Below are positions 7,835-16,928 of a stretch of DNA of 64,000 bases, piece by piece. The notes beneath the pieces are model-generated. The model was not told the DNA's origin. It saw nothing but the letters and a program-made list of their open reading frames with translations, and made no database searches. The DNA is from Lujinxingia vulgaris. GTDB taxonomy: Bacteria > Myxococcota_A > Bradymonadia > Bradymonadales > Bradymonadaceae. The translations under genes and the position numbers were made by a program. The DNA is taken from the NCBI RefSeq assembly GCF_007997015.1, contig NZ_VOSM01000001.1:310001-374000 (forward strand). The letters run 5' to 3'. The stretch's first letter is position 1. Each line of letters starts with the position of its first letter.

Positions 7835-9636
7835 CAGAGGACCTCGGGCTCGGTGGGCGGGGCCTGCCGGGCGTGGGCTCCGCGGCGCAGCGCGTTGGCG
7901 TTGTAGGTGGCGACCTCAAAGCCATCGCGTGCCAGGGTGGTGCGCAGTGTTTGAGAGAAGGTACGGCGCGCCTCCAGAAATTCCGCGCGGGTGGAGGGGA
8001 TGTCCAGCGAGAGCTCGGTGGCCAGGGCCTGTCGGGTGGAGACGGGGGCGCGCGCCAGGAGGTGATCGGCGATGTCGCGGCGGGTGCCGCGCATAAAGAG
8101 CGCCAGCGTGTCGACGGGGATGCGGTGCAGGGCGTTGGCCAGGGGCTCGTCGGGGACGTGCATCGCCGCCGACTCCAGGACCATCTGGGAGAGGACGACC
8201 TCTGCGACGGCCGGCTTTTTGGCGAGGATATCGCGCAGGATGTCTTCCTGCTCGCGCAGCGCCAGCGCTTCGATCATCTCGAGCATCATCGAGGCCTGGC
8301 CCTGGGCTTCGCGGCCGGCGTCGATGAACTCCTCGGCCATCGCGCGCTGGCGTGCGGCGAGCTCGCGGGCCTGGGTGCGGGAGAGGGCGTCGGCGTCGCT
8401 GGTCTCCAGGAGAAGATCGCGCCGTTCCTCGCTCTCAAGCCCCTCGAGGTAACGCGAGCGCACCACTGGCGAGAGTCGTGTGAGCACAAAGGCGCGCTCC
8501 CGACGGGTGCAGCTCTCCAGCAGGGTGGCGATATGCGCCAGGCCCAGGCCTTCCAGAAACTCCCACTCGGCGTCGGTGGAGCCGTCGTCGAGGACCTGCT
8601 GGGCGGTCAGGCGCGCGCGGGCTTTTTCGGCGATGGCGTGGGCCTCATCGGCGTCGAGGGGTTGGTCGCGGCGGGCGACCTCGTCGGCGATCGTCTCCAT
8701 CGGGGCGCGCAGGGAGGCGTCGCGGCGCACGTCGCTCAAGATGCCGGAGCCCACAAGACGCACCAGCAGGGCGACCTCGGCCGGGTCGTCAGCGATCCAG
8801 GCGCGGAGCATGCGGTTGAGCACGGGGCGAGAGTGCTTGAGCTCGTCGCGCAGAAGATCGACGTCGGGCATCGCGCGTGGACGGGCGTCGGGGGCATCGT
8901 CCAAGGGGCGGGCGGGCTCGGGGGTGGGCTCATTGCGGCGATCGGTGAGCGCTTCGAGCCGGCGCAAGATCATGATGATCAGGAAGCTCAAGATCAGCAG
9001 CGTAGCTAAAAGCGCGATCCAGGGGAGCGCGTCTTGCCAGAGGGGGCGGCCGTCGTCGGCGGGCTCCTCCGGGGTGGGGAGGGGCTCTGTGGCGGGTTCG
9101 GGCTCGGGATCTTCAACCTCGGGTAAGGGGGGCAGAGGCGCGGGGCGCGGGGCGGGCCGGGGCTCTTCCTGCATCATCGGAGGCATCGGCGGGAGCTGCG
9201 GCTCGGGGAAGTCTAAAAACTCCGGGCGCACCTCGATGGTGGGGGCGATGTCTTGCAGGCGAAACTGCGCCATGCGCGCGATGTTGGCGCGGAAGTTCTG
9301 CGGCAGCTTGCTGTCGAGGAGCACCGTGGCCTCAATGCGGCTCACCCGGGTCTCGTAGCTTGAGCCGGCGACAGCGTCGCCAAAGCCCGGGGTGACGCGG
9401 CCTACGGCGCGCGGGGCCTCGACCACCGCGCGCAGCTCCACGAGCTCGCAACGCCCCGGGCAGAGGCGGCTCAAGAGCCCCTCGAGCTCGGCGCGGGCCA
9501 GAGCCTCGGCCTGGGCGCGGGTGCCCTCAATGGCGGCGCGCTCACCGGTGCGACCCTGGGCAAACGCTGGAGACGCACAGAGCGCAAAGGTTGCGGCAAG
9601 AAGAGCGAAGATAAGATGGTGGCGAGCTCGTAGCAT
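7834..9636 (-). CDS. FliF-FliG-like hybrid rotor protein
   Basis: 600 residues. Signal peptide 1-27 (SPAFAQ). Periplasmic part 28-203, in which SSYETRVSRIEATVLLDSK (92-110) resembles the C-terminal periplasmic part of the flagellar MS-ring protein FliF; a proline-rich linker follows. One membrane helix spans about 204-226. The cytoplasmic part (227-600) has FliG-like helical repeats: LEGLGLAHIATLLES...VLTRLSPVVRSRYLEGL (361-400) like FliG middle repeats, and LANALHRIPVDTLALFMRG (499-517) with an arginine-rich run and EFLEARRTFSQTLRTTL (552-568) like the FliG C-terminal torque domain. It lies directly after motA-motB with overlapping codons, so it is probably the partner the stator pushes against. 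The FliG match is stronger than the FliF match. Confidence 0.65.
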   Translation of the reverse strand: MLRARHHLIFALLAATFALCASPAFAQGRTGERAAIEGTRAQAEALARAELEGLLSRLCPGRCELVELRAVVEAPRAVGRVTPGFGDAVAGSSYETRVSRIEATVLLDSKLPQNFRANIARMAQFRLQDIAPTIEVRPEFLDFPEPQLPPMPPMMQEEPRPAPRPAPLPPLPEVEDPEPEPATEPLPTPEEPADDGRPLWQDALPWIALLATLLILSFLIIMILRRLEALTDRRNEPTPEPARPLDDAPDARPRAMPDVDLLRDELKHSRPVLNRMLRAWIADDPAEVALLVRLVGSGILSDVRRDASLRAPMETIADEVARRDQPLDADEAHAIAEKARARLTAQQVLDDGSTDAEWEFLEGLGLAHIATLLESCTRRERAFVLTRLSPVVRSRYLEGLESEERRDLLLETSDADALSRTQARELAARQRAMAEEFIDAGREAQGQASMMLEMIEALALREQEDILRDILAKKPAVAEVVLSQMVLESAAMHVPDEPLANALHRIPVDTLALFMRGTRRDIADHLLARAPVSTRQALATELSLDIPSTRAEFLEARRTFSQTLRTTLARDGFEVATYNANALRRGAHARQAPPTEPEVL

Positions 9637-10397
9637 CAGAAGATCTCCTGGGGGCTTTCCGGCACGGCTTCGCCCGGGGAGTCGGCGTCGGGGTAGAGGC
9701 GTTGCACAAGATCGGGGTCGAGCGAATCGATGCGAATGACCACGCGGCGGTTCGCTCCGCGAACCTCATTGAGCGCGGCCTCATCGAGGGCGTCGACGGT
9801 GGTGGTGTCGTAGAGGTCGACCTCGGTGGCCGGGCGCGTGTCGGCAAAACCCTGCACCGACATCCGGCGACGATCGAGACCGGCTGCGGCCAGGCGCTCC
9901 ATCACATGGATGGCGCGGGAGGTGGAGAGCTCCCAGTTCGAGCGGTAGCGCCCGGAGACCACCGGCACATCATCGGTATACCCCTCGATCACAAGACCGT
10001 AGGTCGGGCCTAAGTCGTCGACGAGGTGGCGCTCAATGGGCGCAAAGACCTCCAGGGCGCGCGGCAAGAGCTCGGCGCTGCCGGAGTTGAAGAGCAGCGC
10101 GTTCGAGAACTCAATCTTCAGACCCTCGTCGTCCAACAAGGTCTGCACCTCGCCGCCGAGGGCCTGCTCTTCGATGACGCGATCGATCTTCTCCTGGACC
10201 TCGTGGAGGTTTCCGGCGCGCGATCCGGTGAAGGCCTGGACCAGAAGATCGTATTTGGTCTGCGCGATGGTCGAGATGGAGAGGAGCAGGATCATGAAGG
10301 TGAGCAGGATCGTCATCATGTCGGCATAGCTCACCAGCCAGCCGGCCTGGCCGGTGGGACTCTCTTCGCTAAAACGCTCCTGAATCAGCTGTGTCAC
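9636..10397 (-). CDS. MotB-type stator protein
   Basis: 253 residues. One N-terminal membrane helix contains WLVSYADMMTILLTFMILL; Asp26 in SYADMMT corresponds to the proton-channel aspartate of MotB. A plug-like and linker region is followed by an OmpA/MotB peptidoglycan-binding domain (about 100-210): FNSGSAELLPRA, IEGYTDDVPVVSGRYRSNWELS, RRMSVQGFADTRP. The GTG start overlaps the motA stop (GTGA). Length and the YADMMT motif fit flagellar MotB rather than ExbD/TolR or the anti-phage ZorB. With MotA it should form an ion-driven stator fixed to the cell wall. Confidence 0.92.
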   Translation of the reverse strand: MTQLIQERFSEESPTGQAGWLVSYADMMTILLTFMILLLSISTIAQTKYDLLVQAFTGSRAGNLHEVQEKIDRVIEEQALGGEVQTLLDDEGLKIEFSNALLFNSGSAELLPRALEVFAPIERHLVDDLGPTYGLVIEGYTDDVPVVSGRYRSNWELSTSRAIHVMERLAAAGLDRRRMSVQGFADTRPATEVDLYDTTTVDALDEAALNEVRGANRRVVIRIDSLDPDLVQRLYPDADSPGEAVPESPQEIF

Positions 10398-11170
10398 GCG
10401 CTCCTCCTGGAGGGCTCGACCGGGGTGAGCGCGGCCTGGCGTCCCTCGCTGAGAAGTTGCTGAAGTTCATGCAGTGGGCGGCGCCGGGCGATCTTGAGCA
10501 TGGCGTCGACGACCAGGTTTAAGTTCTCCGCACGCTGCAGCCGGCGCTGGCCAATAAGCCGCGCGAGAGGCAGGTAGAGGAGGTGCGCGAGCAGAAGTCC
10601 GTAGAAGGTGGTCAAAAGCGCAATCGCCATGCCCGGGCCGAGCTTCTCAAAGTCGCGCATGTTGGCCAGAAGTTGAATCAGGCCGATGACGGTGCCGATC
10701 ATCCCCATCGCGGGCGCGAAGTCGCCCAGGCTTCCGAAGACGCGCTCGCCATTCTGGAAGGTGGAGAGTTCGCGGCGGCCGATGACCAGGGCGTCGAGCT
10801 CCACTTCTTCGGCGTGGGTCTGCTGGAGGACCTGGCGGCCGAGGTGTTTGAACATCGGATCGGGCTCCCGCTCAATGATCGCCGAGGCCTCGGCGGGGCG
10901 CTCCGAGCGGATGGCGCGGGCGAAGCCTAAAAGATGCTCGACCAGGCGGTCGCGCTCGGCGGCCGGGTTGCCGATGAGCGCGCGGCCCAGGCCTTTGAAG
11001 GCCGAGCCGATGACGCCGAAGCGGTAGGTCAGGATCATCAGGCCGATGGGCACCCCACCGAGCAGGATGGCGGAGTAGAGGTTAAAAAAACCGCTGAACT
11101 CCGCACTGATGTACTGAAAAGCCGTCAGAAAAGTGGCGATGACGATCAGCGCGCCGATCAAAACGTGCAT
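10394..11170 (-). CDS. MotA-type stator protein
   Basis: 258 residues with four membrane segments (about 1-20, 32-50, 150-172, 178-203). The conserved MotA core is present: FAPAMGMIGTVIGLI (Pro153) and GPGMAIALLTTFYGLLLAHLLYLPLA (Pro201), the two prolines next to the proton channel. The large cytoplasmic loop carries RAIRSERPAEASAIIER, where Arg88 and Glu100 could be the charged residues that contact FliG. Good ribosome site (GGAG six bases before ATG). It is followed by motB and the FliG-like gene. ExbB/TolQ proteins are shorter and have three helices, so they are a poorer match. Confidence 0.93.
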   Translation of the reverse strand: MHVLIGALIVIATFLTAFQYISAEFSGFFNLYSAILLGGVPIGLMILTYRFGVIGSAFKGLGRALIGNPAAERDRLVEHLLGFARAIRSERPAEASAIIEREPDPMFKHLGRQVLQQTHAEEVELDALVIGRRELSTFQNGERVFGSLGDFAPAMGMIGTVIGLIQLLANMRDFEKLGPGMAIALLTTFYGLLLAHLLYLPLARLIGQRRLQRAENLNLVVDAMLKIARRRPLHELQQLLSEGRQAALTPVEPSRRSA

Positions 11171-11233
11171 GGTATCTCCGTGCAGGGGGCGCCCGGTGAG
11201 GGGCGCGCGCTGCGTGTGGGGGAGGCGGTGTGC

Positions 11234-11971
11234 TCAGTCGAGATCTTCGGTCTCGGGGCCCTGGTCGAGCTGACGCAGGGCGTCGATGACTTCGCGGTTG
11301 TCGGGCTCAATTTGCAAGACCTGTTCCCAGGCCTGACGGGCCAGGGCCTCACGGCCCAGGAAGCTCCAGAGGGTGCCCTTCATCATCAAAAGTTGGACGT
11401 CGTCGGGGTAATAACGCTCCAGATCGGTGAGGTGCACCATGGCCATCTCGTGGTTGCCGGAGGCGGCCAGGCGTTTGATCTCTTCGACGCCGCGGTAATA
11501 GCTGGGGCGAGAGGGGGCGGGAGCGTCTTCGGCGCGGCCGTCGGGGCGCTGGCGAGGTTCGGTTTCAGGGGCGCCGGCGGTGCGGTCGGTGACGTGTTCG
11601 CCGTCGACGAAGGTGCCCTCCCGCTCGAAGTTGGGGTTGGTGCGGCGCAGATGTTCAATGAGCTCGCGGTCGGCCGGGGTGAGCGGGTGATGGGTGGGGT
11701 AGACGTCGCTCTTTTCATCCTCGTTGCCCAGCGGGATGCGCATCTCGTAGCCGGTGGCGACTTCGGGGAACTCCACCTCCCAGTCGCGGGAGCCGTCGCT
11801 CATGCGCACGACGTAGCGCTGCGGCGGAATGGAGCCGTCGCCCTGGTACTGCGGCGCAGAGGTGGCGGCCGTGGGCACGATGATCGGGGTCTGGGCCGCT
11901 TGTTTGCTATTGGCGCAGGCGCTCAAGATCAGGGCCCCGGCAGCGAGCAAGAGTATCTGGCGAGTGTTCAC
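11234..11971 (-). CDS. Lipoprotein with C-terminal TPR repeats
   Basis: 245 residues from GTG at 11971 (GAAGGA seven bases upstream); signal peptide ends at ALILSAC. The middle part (about 45-160) is charged and likely extended. The last third has at least two tetratricopeptide-type helical hairpins: ASGNHEMAMVHLTDLERYYPDD and LGREALARQAWEQVLQIEPDN. Such lipoprotein TPRs often scaffold outer-membrane complexes, and gliding machinery contains comparable proteins. It is 19 bases after the FlgO-like gene and 63 bases before motA. The exact role is unknown. Confidence 0.8.
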   Translation of the reverse strand: MNTRQILLLAAGALILSACANSKQAAQTPIIVPTAATSAPQYQGDGSIPPQRYVVRMSDGSRDWEVEFPEVATGYEMRIPLGNEDEKSDVYPTHHPLTPADRELIEHLRRTNPNFEREGTFVDGEHVTDRTAGAPETEPRQRPDGRAEDAPAPSRPSYYRGVEEIKRLAASGNHEMAMVHLTDLERYYPDDVQLLMMKGTLWSFLGREALARQAWEQVLQIEPDNREVIDALRQLDQGPETEDLD

Positions 11972-11990
11972 GTCGGATCCTTCGGTCGAG

Positions 11991-13268
11991 TTACCAGTTG
12001 AAGCTGGCGCGCGCTTTAAAGCCAAAACCACCCAGGTCGTAGCCGGCGTATTCGGTGGGGAGGAAGTACATCAGGCTCAACCCCGCCCCGAGGCGGAACT
12101 GCAAGACGGCGTCCAGGCCCCACTCCACGGCGAAGGAGTTGCCCTCGCTGCCGGCGAAGAAGCCACCGACGGTGGGGCCGGTGCGCAGCTCGATGCTGTT
12201 GAGGTTGGGCGGCAGAAGCTCGCGCTGGAAGGTCGCGCCCACAAAGGCGCCGAGCAGGCCGTTGGCATCGGAGAAGTTCGCAAAACCTTCGGCACCGACG
12301 CCGAAGAGGTAGCGTCGATCTTCGCCAAAACGCTCGTAGAGGCGGTAGCCAATGGCGGCGCCGGTGATGGCGCCGGCCGGGCCGTCGTAGGGGATGGTGC
12401 TCATGCCCAGGTAGAGGGTGTGGCCGTAGTAGGGGCGCTCTTCGACCTTGCGCTCCAGCTCGCGCACGCGCTCGGCGCGACTCACCACGCGGTCGCCCGA
12501 GCGCAGGATGGCGGCGCTGGTGGCATCGGAGCGGTAGGTCTGACTCCAGAGGATGGCGCCATCGTCAGCCCGGAAGATCTCGAGCTGCATGGCGGCGACG
12601 TTGGCCTCGGGGAAGAAATGAAAGCGAAGATCGAGGTAGGTTTTCACGCCGAGGCGCTCGGCCTCGCGGCGCAGATCTTCGTGTTCGGTCAGGCCCAGGC
12701 TCACCACCCAGTCGTCGCCTTCGACGCGGGAGCGCATCGCGCGGCAGGCGATGCAGCGTTTGATGCGGATGTCGGTGAGGTTGGCCACCGACGAGATGAA
12801 GGTGCTCTGCACGAAGTCGCCAAAATGGATGCTCAGGTTTGGCGAGACGTCGAGGTTTCGCACCGCCACCGGGGCGACGGCCGTCGGGTTGAGGTCGGCG
12901 ATGTCGGAGATGGCCTCGTCGACCATCTCTTCGGCGAGCTGGTAGAGGGTGACGGTGTTCGCGCTGGTTTGAAGTTGGCGCGCGACGCTCTCGGAGGCCT
13001 GTTGCTGGCGATCTTCGGCGGTGGGAGCCGGGCGTACCCCGGGCTCGTTGTTGCTGGATTCAGCCGCGTCGTCGGGCTGCGCCTCGTCGTCCGAGGCGTC
13101 TTCGGCGGCGGGGGCGTCTTCCAGGCGAAGATCGTCGGCGGATTGCGCCAGCGCCGGCGAGGCACTGGCGAGCAGCCCGCATAACACCATCAGGGCCAGC
13201 AGCGCCGGCGATATTTTCGGCGAGGGCGCGCGGCGCGGGAGGTTGTGGATTGGGTTAAACATCATCAT
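11991..13268 (-). CDS. FlgO/CsgG-like domain joined to a beta-barrel
   Basis: About 425 residues. Signal peptide ends ALAQ near residue 42; then an acidic low-complexity segment and a domain (about 95-260). This domain has the FlgO/CsgG-like plan: LAEEMVDEAISDI, VRNLDVSPNLSIHFGDFVQSTF, EAERLGVKTYLDLRFHF, RADDGAILWSQTY. FlgO is a flagellum-associated outer-membrane protein in Vibrio. The last 150 residues alternate like outer-membrane strands and end FKARASFNW, with a C-terminal aromatic as in BAM substrates. The start is one of three consecutive ATGs; the first overlaps the previous stop. Confidence 0.6.
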   Translation of the reverse strand: MMMFNPIHNLPRRAPSPKISPALLALMVLCGLLASASPALAQSADDLRLEDAPAAEDASDDEAQPDDAAESSNNEPGVRPAPTAEDRQQQASESVARQLQTSANTVTLYQLAEEMVDEAISDIADLNPTAVAPVAVRNLDVSPNLSIHFGDFVQSTFISSVANLTDIRIKRCIACRAMRSRVEGDDWVVSLGLTEHEDLRREAERLGVKTYLDLRFHFFPEANVAAMQLEIFRADDGAILWSQTYRSDATSAAILRSGDRVVSRAERVRELERKVEERPYYGHTLYLGMSTIPYDGPAGAITGAAIGYRLYERFGEDRRYLFGVGAEGFANFSDANGLLGAFVGATFQRELLPPNLNSIELRTGPTVGGFFAGSEGNSFAVEWGLDAVLQFRLGAGLSLMYFLPTEYAGYDLGGFGFKARASFNW

Positions 13269-14257
13269 CAGAAGGCCCATCCCAGGGTGAAGTCAAAGCT
13301 AAAGAGGCCGTCGGAGTTCATGTAGGCGCGGAGGTTGTCGCGGGCCTGGCGGTCGTAGGCACCGGGGGCGTAGCTGACCTGGTTGTAGAGCACGCGGCCG
13401 TGGGTGACGCCCAGGCGCGCGTTGAGGCCGATTTTAAACTGGGCCTCAAAGCCCACCGCGGCGGTGACCAGGTGGTATTTGACCTGCGTATCGGAGCTGC
13501 CCCCGCCCGAGTAGCTGTAAAAGTCGCCTGTGCCCATGCTGAAGCCGGCGCTGATGTAGGGGGAAAACCAGCGCGACGAGGGCAGGTAGGTGGCCTGGGC
13601 GGTGCCCAGAATGAAGGATTGGTTGCCGTCGATCGAGCCCAGGGAGGGATCGTCGGGCTGGTAGTAGAGGTAGTTGTCGACAAAGAGGGCGGTGGCCTCG
13701 GCGCGCAGGTGACCGCCTAAAAAGCTGCGACCCACGAGCATGCCCGGGCCCAAGAAGCGGGCGGTAAAGCCGACCAGCCAGGGTTTGTCGACGCGGTGGA
13801 TGTCTTCTTTGCGGCGGGCGAGGATGGCCTCGGCCTGCTGGCGCGTCTGAAGCCGCTGGCGAGCGATGTCGAGGTGGCGGCGGGCGCGCTGCTCTTCTTT
13901 AAGTCGCTCGATGCGGCAGCGGCGGTTCTGGCCACAGACCCGGTCGGCGCCGCCGTCGTAAGGGGCCTGGGATGGCAGCGCTGTGTCCGAGGCGTCGCCC
14001 TGCGTAGTCGGGGCCTGTGCCTGGCGTTCTGCGGTGGCTTCTGGCGAGAGGCAGACGTTTTCAACGCAAGACCAGCCCTCATCGCATTCGCTGTTGAAGG
14101 TGCAGGGGGGGCCCTGGTTTGCCGCGCTGTCGTTGTCTTTGGAGCCGAAGAGCCCGCTTAAGCATTGGGCGTGGGCGGCAGGGGCCAGTGAGGCTGCCAG
14201 CAGGGTGAAGAGGGCCATGATCGCCAGCGCTGATGCGCATTTTAGCAGATGGTTCAT
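13268..14257 (-). CDS. Outer-membrane beta-barrel with Cys-rich N-terminus
   Basis: 329 residues. Signal peptide ends AAHAQ; then a cysteine-rich stretch (CTFNSECDEGWSCVENVC) like small disulphide knots in myxobacterial surface proteins; a charged, probably helical segment (about 110-155); then about 170 residues of alternating amphipathic strands ending DFTLGWAF. The terminal phenylalanine is the usual barrel-assembly signal. ATG overlaps the stop of the upstream gene (ATGA). No enzymatic motif. Likely an outer-membrane element of the complex; the role is inferred from position. Confidence 0.75.
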   Translation of the reverse strand: MNHLLKCASALAIMALFTLLAASLAPAAHAQCLSGLFGSKDNDSAANQGPPCTFNSECDEGWSCVENVCLSPEATAERQAQAPTTQGDASDTALPSQAPYDGGADRVCGQNRRCRIERLKEEQRARRHLDIARQRLQTRQQAEAILARRKEDIHRVDKPWLVGFTARFLGPGMLVGRSFLGGHLRAEATALFVDNYLYYQPDDPSLGSIDGNQSFILGTAQATYLPSSRWFSPYISAGFSMGTGDFYSYSGGGSSDTQVKYHLVTAAVGFEAQFKIGLNARLGVTHGRVLYNQVSYAPGAYDRQARDNLRAYMNSDGLFSFDFTLGWAF

Positions 14258-16230
14258 GGCGCCTCCGCGGGTTGCTCGTCGGACGTGTTGGATTGCGGGC
14301 GTTCGTCGCGCTCAAAATCGAAGCCCGTCGGCCACGTGCTCAGCTGCCCCTGATCGCGGGGCACGATAAGCAGAGAGCGCACCGAAGGCCAGCTCATGCG
14401 CGGGTTGGGCGCGTCGAGGGCCAGGTAGGCCGGCGGCACGTGCACGGTGCCCAGAATCAGCGCGGTGGCCTCATCGCGGCCCACCCGCTCGGCGTAGCCT
14501 CGCGGATGGTCATCCAGCAGCTCGCCGGCCAGGTGGTAGAGCTCCTGGAGTTCGTCGCCGACGGCGGAGTCGGGGGTCGTGCGCATAAAGCGTTGAAGCT
14601 CCTCGATCATCAGGCTAAGCCAGCGCTGGCGGCGGGCCTGGTCGGCGGGGGTGTCGCCCCACTCGGCCATCAGGGGCAGCGCGGCGCGGAGCACGCGCGC
14701 GAGCTGGGCGTCAGCTTCGGCGAAGAAGGTGGCGCGCCGCCCGGCGGGGATCACTTCCATGATGGCGTCGGGGCGAGGGGCGATGAGGCGAAGGGCGTCG
14801 ACAAAGGCGGGGGCGTCGTCGAGGAGGAAGGCCGCCAGAGCCTGGGTGGCGTGGTAGCGCGGCCGCCGGCGCGCGTCCCGATCTTCATTCAGAAGATGCA
14901 ACGCCAGACTCTCGGCGACGCGGGGGCGCCCGGCGTCAATGGCCACATCGGCCAGCTCGGCTGTGCGCTCCAGGAGCTTGTTGCGGGGCCCGAACTCTTC
15001 GAGGATCTCAAAGGTGCGCGCGTCGACCTGGTAGGTGGCCAGCTCGCGCAGCACCTCCTGATAGACGGCGCCCAGGTAGGGGTTTTTGGCGCGGTCGCGA
15101 TCGCGCAGCGCCTCGCGGGCCGCCCCGAAAAACGCGTCGGTGCGACCGCTGCGGCGAAGCGCCGTGACGCCGAAGTAGGCGTGGGCTTCAAAATAGCCCG
15201 ACTGCGGCGGGGGCAGCGGAAGCGCAAGCTCGGCTGCTTCGTCAAAACGGCCCTGCAGCCAGAGCAGACGCAGGCGCAAATAGCGCGCAGCAAGCGCAAT
15301 GGGGCCCTCGACCTCTTCGCTGAGAAGGCGCAACGCGTCGCTGGCAAGCTCGATGTCGTCGGTGGCCATGGCCAAAGACGCCTGTCGGGCAAGCGTTCCC
15401 GGGGAGGGGGCGCGATCGTTGACGCGCTGGATGTGATGAAGAGCGTCGTCGGCAGCGAGCGTGACGTGGGCGCGCTCGCGGGCCAGGCTTACAATCGTAA
15501 GGGGATCGGACGCCCCGCTGTCACGTTCCAGACGCAGGAGCGAAAGATCGACGAGGTGCGCGCTCAGTGCTTCGTGCACGTGCCCGAGGTCAGGTAGAGG
15601 GCTTGTGTCGAGACGTTCAAGCACCGTGCGGGTCTGATCGGATTCGCGGGCCAGCCAGGTGTGGCTTGAGATGTCGCGCGCGCGTTTTCCAAGCGACTCG
15701 CACGCCCAATCAATGTCTACAGCCGCGGGTCGCTCGCCAGGCCAGCGCTCGGTGTGGGCGGGCCAGGTCACAGTGTCTTCGGGGGGGTCGGCGGGCTCGG
15801 TGTTGAAGGCGTCGCGGGAGGTCAGCGTGCTGTGAATGGTGCCTTTATGCCAGCCGGCGCGCCGCTCGGCGGGGAGTTCAAGGGACTGGCGGATCAGGCG
15901 CAGGCGTCGGGTATCTTCGAGCGCGATGAGGCTTGCGAGGAGATGCTCGGGGGTGTGCTCGTTGACTTCGGTGATGTTCGCAAACGACGCGGGCTCCACG
16001 CAGGTGGCCAGGGCGATGAGGTCGTAGGCGATGGGGTCGAGTGAGGTGGTGGCGCCGCGCTGCGCGCGGTGGGCCAGGCGCTGCTCGGCCTGGCTGAGAT
16101 CACCTTTGTGGAGGGCATCAAAAGGCCCCAGGGCCGGATCTTCGACGGTGTCGAGGGGGATGCAGGCCGTGAGCAAAAGCGCGGCCACAGTCAGGCCCAG
16201 GGGCGCTTTGGTGGAGGGGCGCGGGGTCAT
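14254..16230 (-). CDS. Large alpha-helical repeat lipoprotein
   Basis: 658 residues from ATG at 16230, which overlaps the stop of the barrel gene (ATGA). The signal peptide ends at LLLTAC. The mature protein is nearly all helix, with repeated Ala/Leu-rich hairpins typical of TPR-like solenoids, for example LRLLWLQGRFDEAAELALPL and NKLLERTAELADVAIDAGRPRVAESLALHLL. The C-terminus is a polar tail. Upstream in-frame codons would add about 44 arginine-rich residues and are unlikely to be used. Probably a scaffold on the inner face of the outer membrane. Confidence 0.8.
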   Translation of the reverse strand: MTPRPSTKAPLGLTVAALLLTACIPLDTVEDPALGPFDALHKGDLSQAEQRLAHRAQRGATTSLDPIAYDLIALATCVEPASFANITEVNEHTPEHLLASLIALEDTRRLRLIRQSLELPAERRAGWHKGTIHSTLTSRDAFNTEPADPPEDTVTWPAHTERWPGERPAAVDIDWACESLGKRARDISSHTWLARESDQTRTVLERLDTSPLPDLGHVHEALSAHLVDLSLLRLERDSGASDPLTIVSLARERAHVTLAADDALHHIQRVNDRAPSPGTLARQASLAMATDDIELASDALRLLSEEVEGPIALAARYLRLRLLWLQGRFDEAAELALPLPPPQSGYFEAHAYFGVTALRRSGRTDAFFGAAREALRDRDRAKNPYLGAVYQEVLRELATYQVDARTFEILEEFGPRNKLLERTAELADVAIDAGRPRVAESLALHLLNEDRDARRRPRYHATQALAAFLLDDAPAFVDALRLIAPRPDAIMEVIPAGRRATFFAEADAQLARVLRAALPLMAEWGDTPADQARRQRWLSLMIEELQRFMRTTPDSAVGDELQELYHLAGELLDDHPRGYAERVGRDEATALILGTVHVPPAYLALDAPNPRMSWPSVRSLLIVPRDQGQLSTWPTGFDFERDERPQSNTSDEQPAEAP

Positions 16231-16928
16231 CGCTGGCCTCCGCGCGGGGGAGACCAGCCGAAGCTCAGCGTGGGGAGCACCCCGAAGGCCGGGGTGACGC
16301 CGCGCTGGCGACGCTCGAAGTTGGCGGTGAGCAGAAGATCGAATTTGACCTGCAGATCCCATTTGAGGTGCACGAGCACGCCGGGGCCGATCGCGATGCT
16401 CGGGGCGATGCGCTCCTCGGCGAAGAGCACGCCGGCGTGGGCGACGAGCTGGGGATCGAAGCGGGTAACAAAGCGATCCCAGAGGAGAATCTTGGCGTAG
16501 CCCACCGAGGTGCGTACGCCGGCGCTCAACCAGACGTCGGGGGCGCGCAGGTCGGGGGCCAGGCCGCTCTGCTGCAAGACGGTTTTGCCGGCCCGGGAGA
16601 GGGAGCTGTGGAGGCGGAGCACCCGGAGCTCGGCGCCCCAGCGCTCATTGAAGTAGTAGCCGGCGTCGAGCCCGTAGCCGGGGCTGTCGTAAAAGTCGTT
16701 GCGCACAAACCAGGTGCCGGAAGCGTGGGCGTAGAAGCGCGAGGCTTTGTCGCCGACGCGATTCTCGACGGTGGCGCGCGCGCGTAAAGGTTGGGAGGCG
16801 GCACGCTCGTTGAGGGCATCCGACTCGGCGGAGCTCTGGGCGTGCGCGGCTGGTGAGCCAGCGAAGAGTGCGCATATCGAGCAGATCGCGAGGGCCAGGA
16901 GCCATGTCGGGCGTATGAAGGCGGTCAT
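16227..16928 (-). CDS. Outer-membrane beta-barrel protein, OMP_myx_plus type
   Basis: 233 residues from ATG at 16928, overlapping the preceding stop (ATGA). Signal peptide ends AAHAQ. The rest follows the plan of the small outer-membrane barrel family of deltaproteobacteria (OMP_myx_plus): GLDAGYYFNERWGAELRVLRLHS, SAGVRTSVGYAKILLWD, HAGVLFAEERIAPSIAIGPG, VKFDLLLTANFERRQ, PTLSFGW. It lies between two large lipoprotein genes and is probably part of the outer-membrane complex. Confidence 0.75.
   Translation of the reverse strand: MTAFIRPTWLLALAICSICALFAGSPAAHAQSSAESDALNERAASQPLRARATVENRVGDKASRFYAHASGTWFVRNDFYDSPGYGLDAGYYFNERWGAELRVLRLHSSLSRAGKTVLQQSGLAPDLRAPDVWLSAGVRTSVGYAKILLWDRFVTRFDPQLVAHAGVLFAEERIAPSIAIGPGVLVHLKWDLQVKFDLLLTANFERRQRGVTPAFGVLPTLSFGWSPPRGGQR

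Noticed and set aside
9636-11170. ZorA/ZorB of the Zorya anti-phage system
   Set aside because: The proteins have MotA and MotB lengths, and neighbours are envelope proteins and a FliG-like gene, not ZorC, ZorD or ZorE.
9636-11170. ExbBD or TolQR pair
   Set aside because: Four-helix MotA with both channel prolines, and a MotB with SYADMMT plus a peptidoglycan-binding domain, do not fit.
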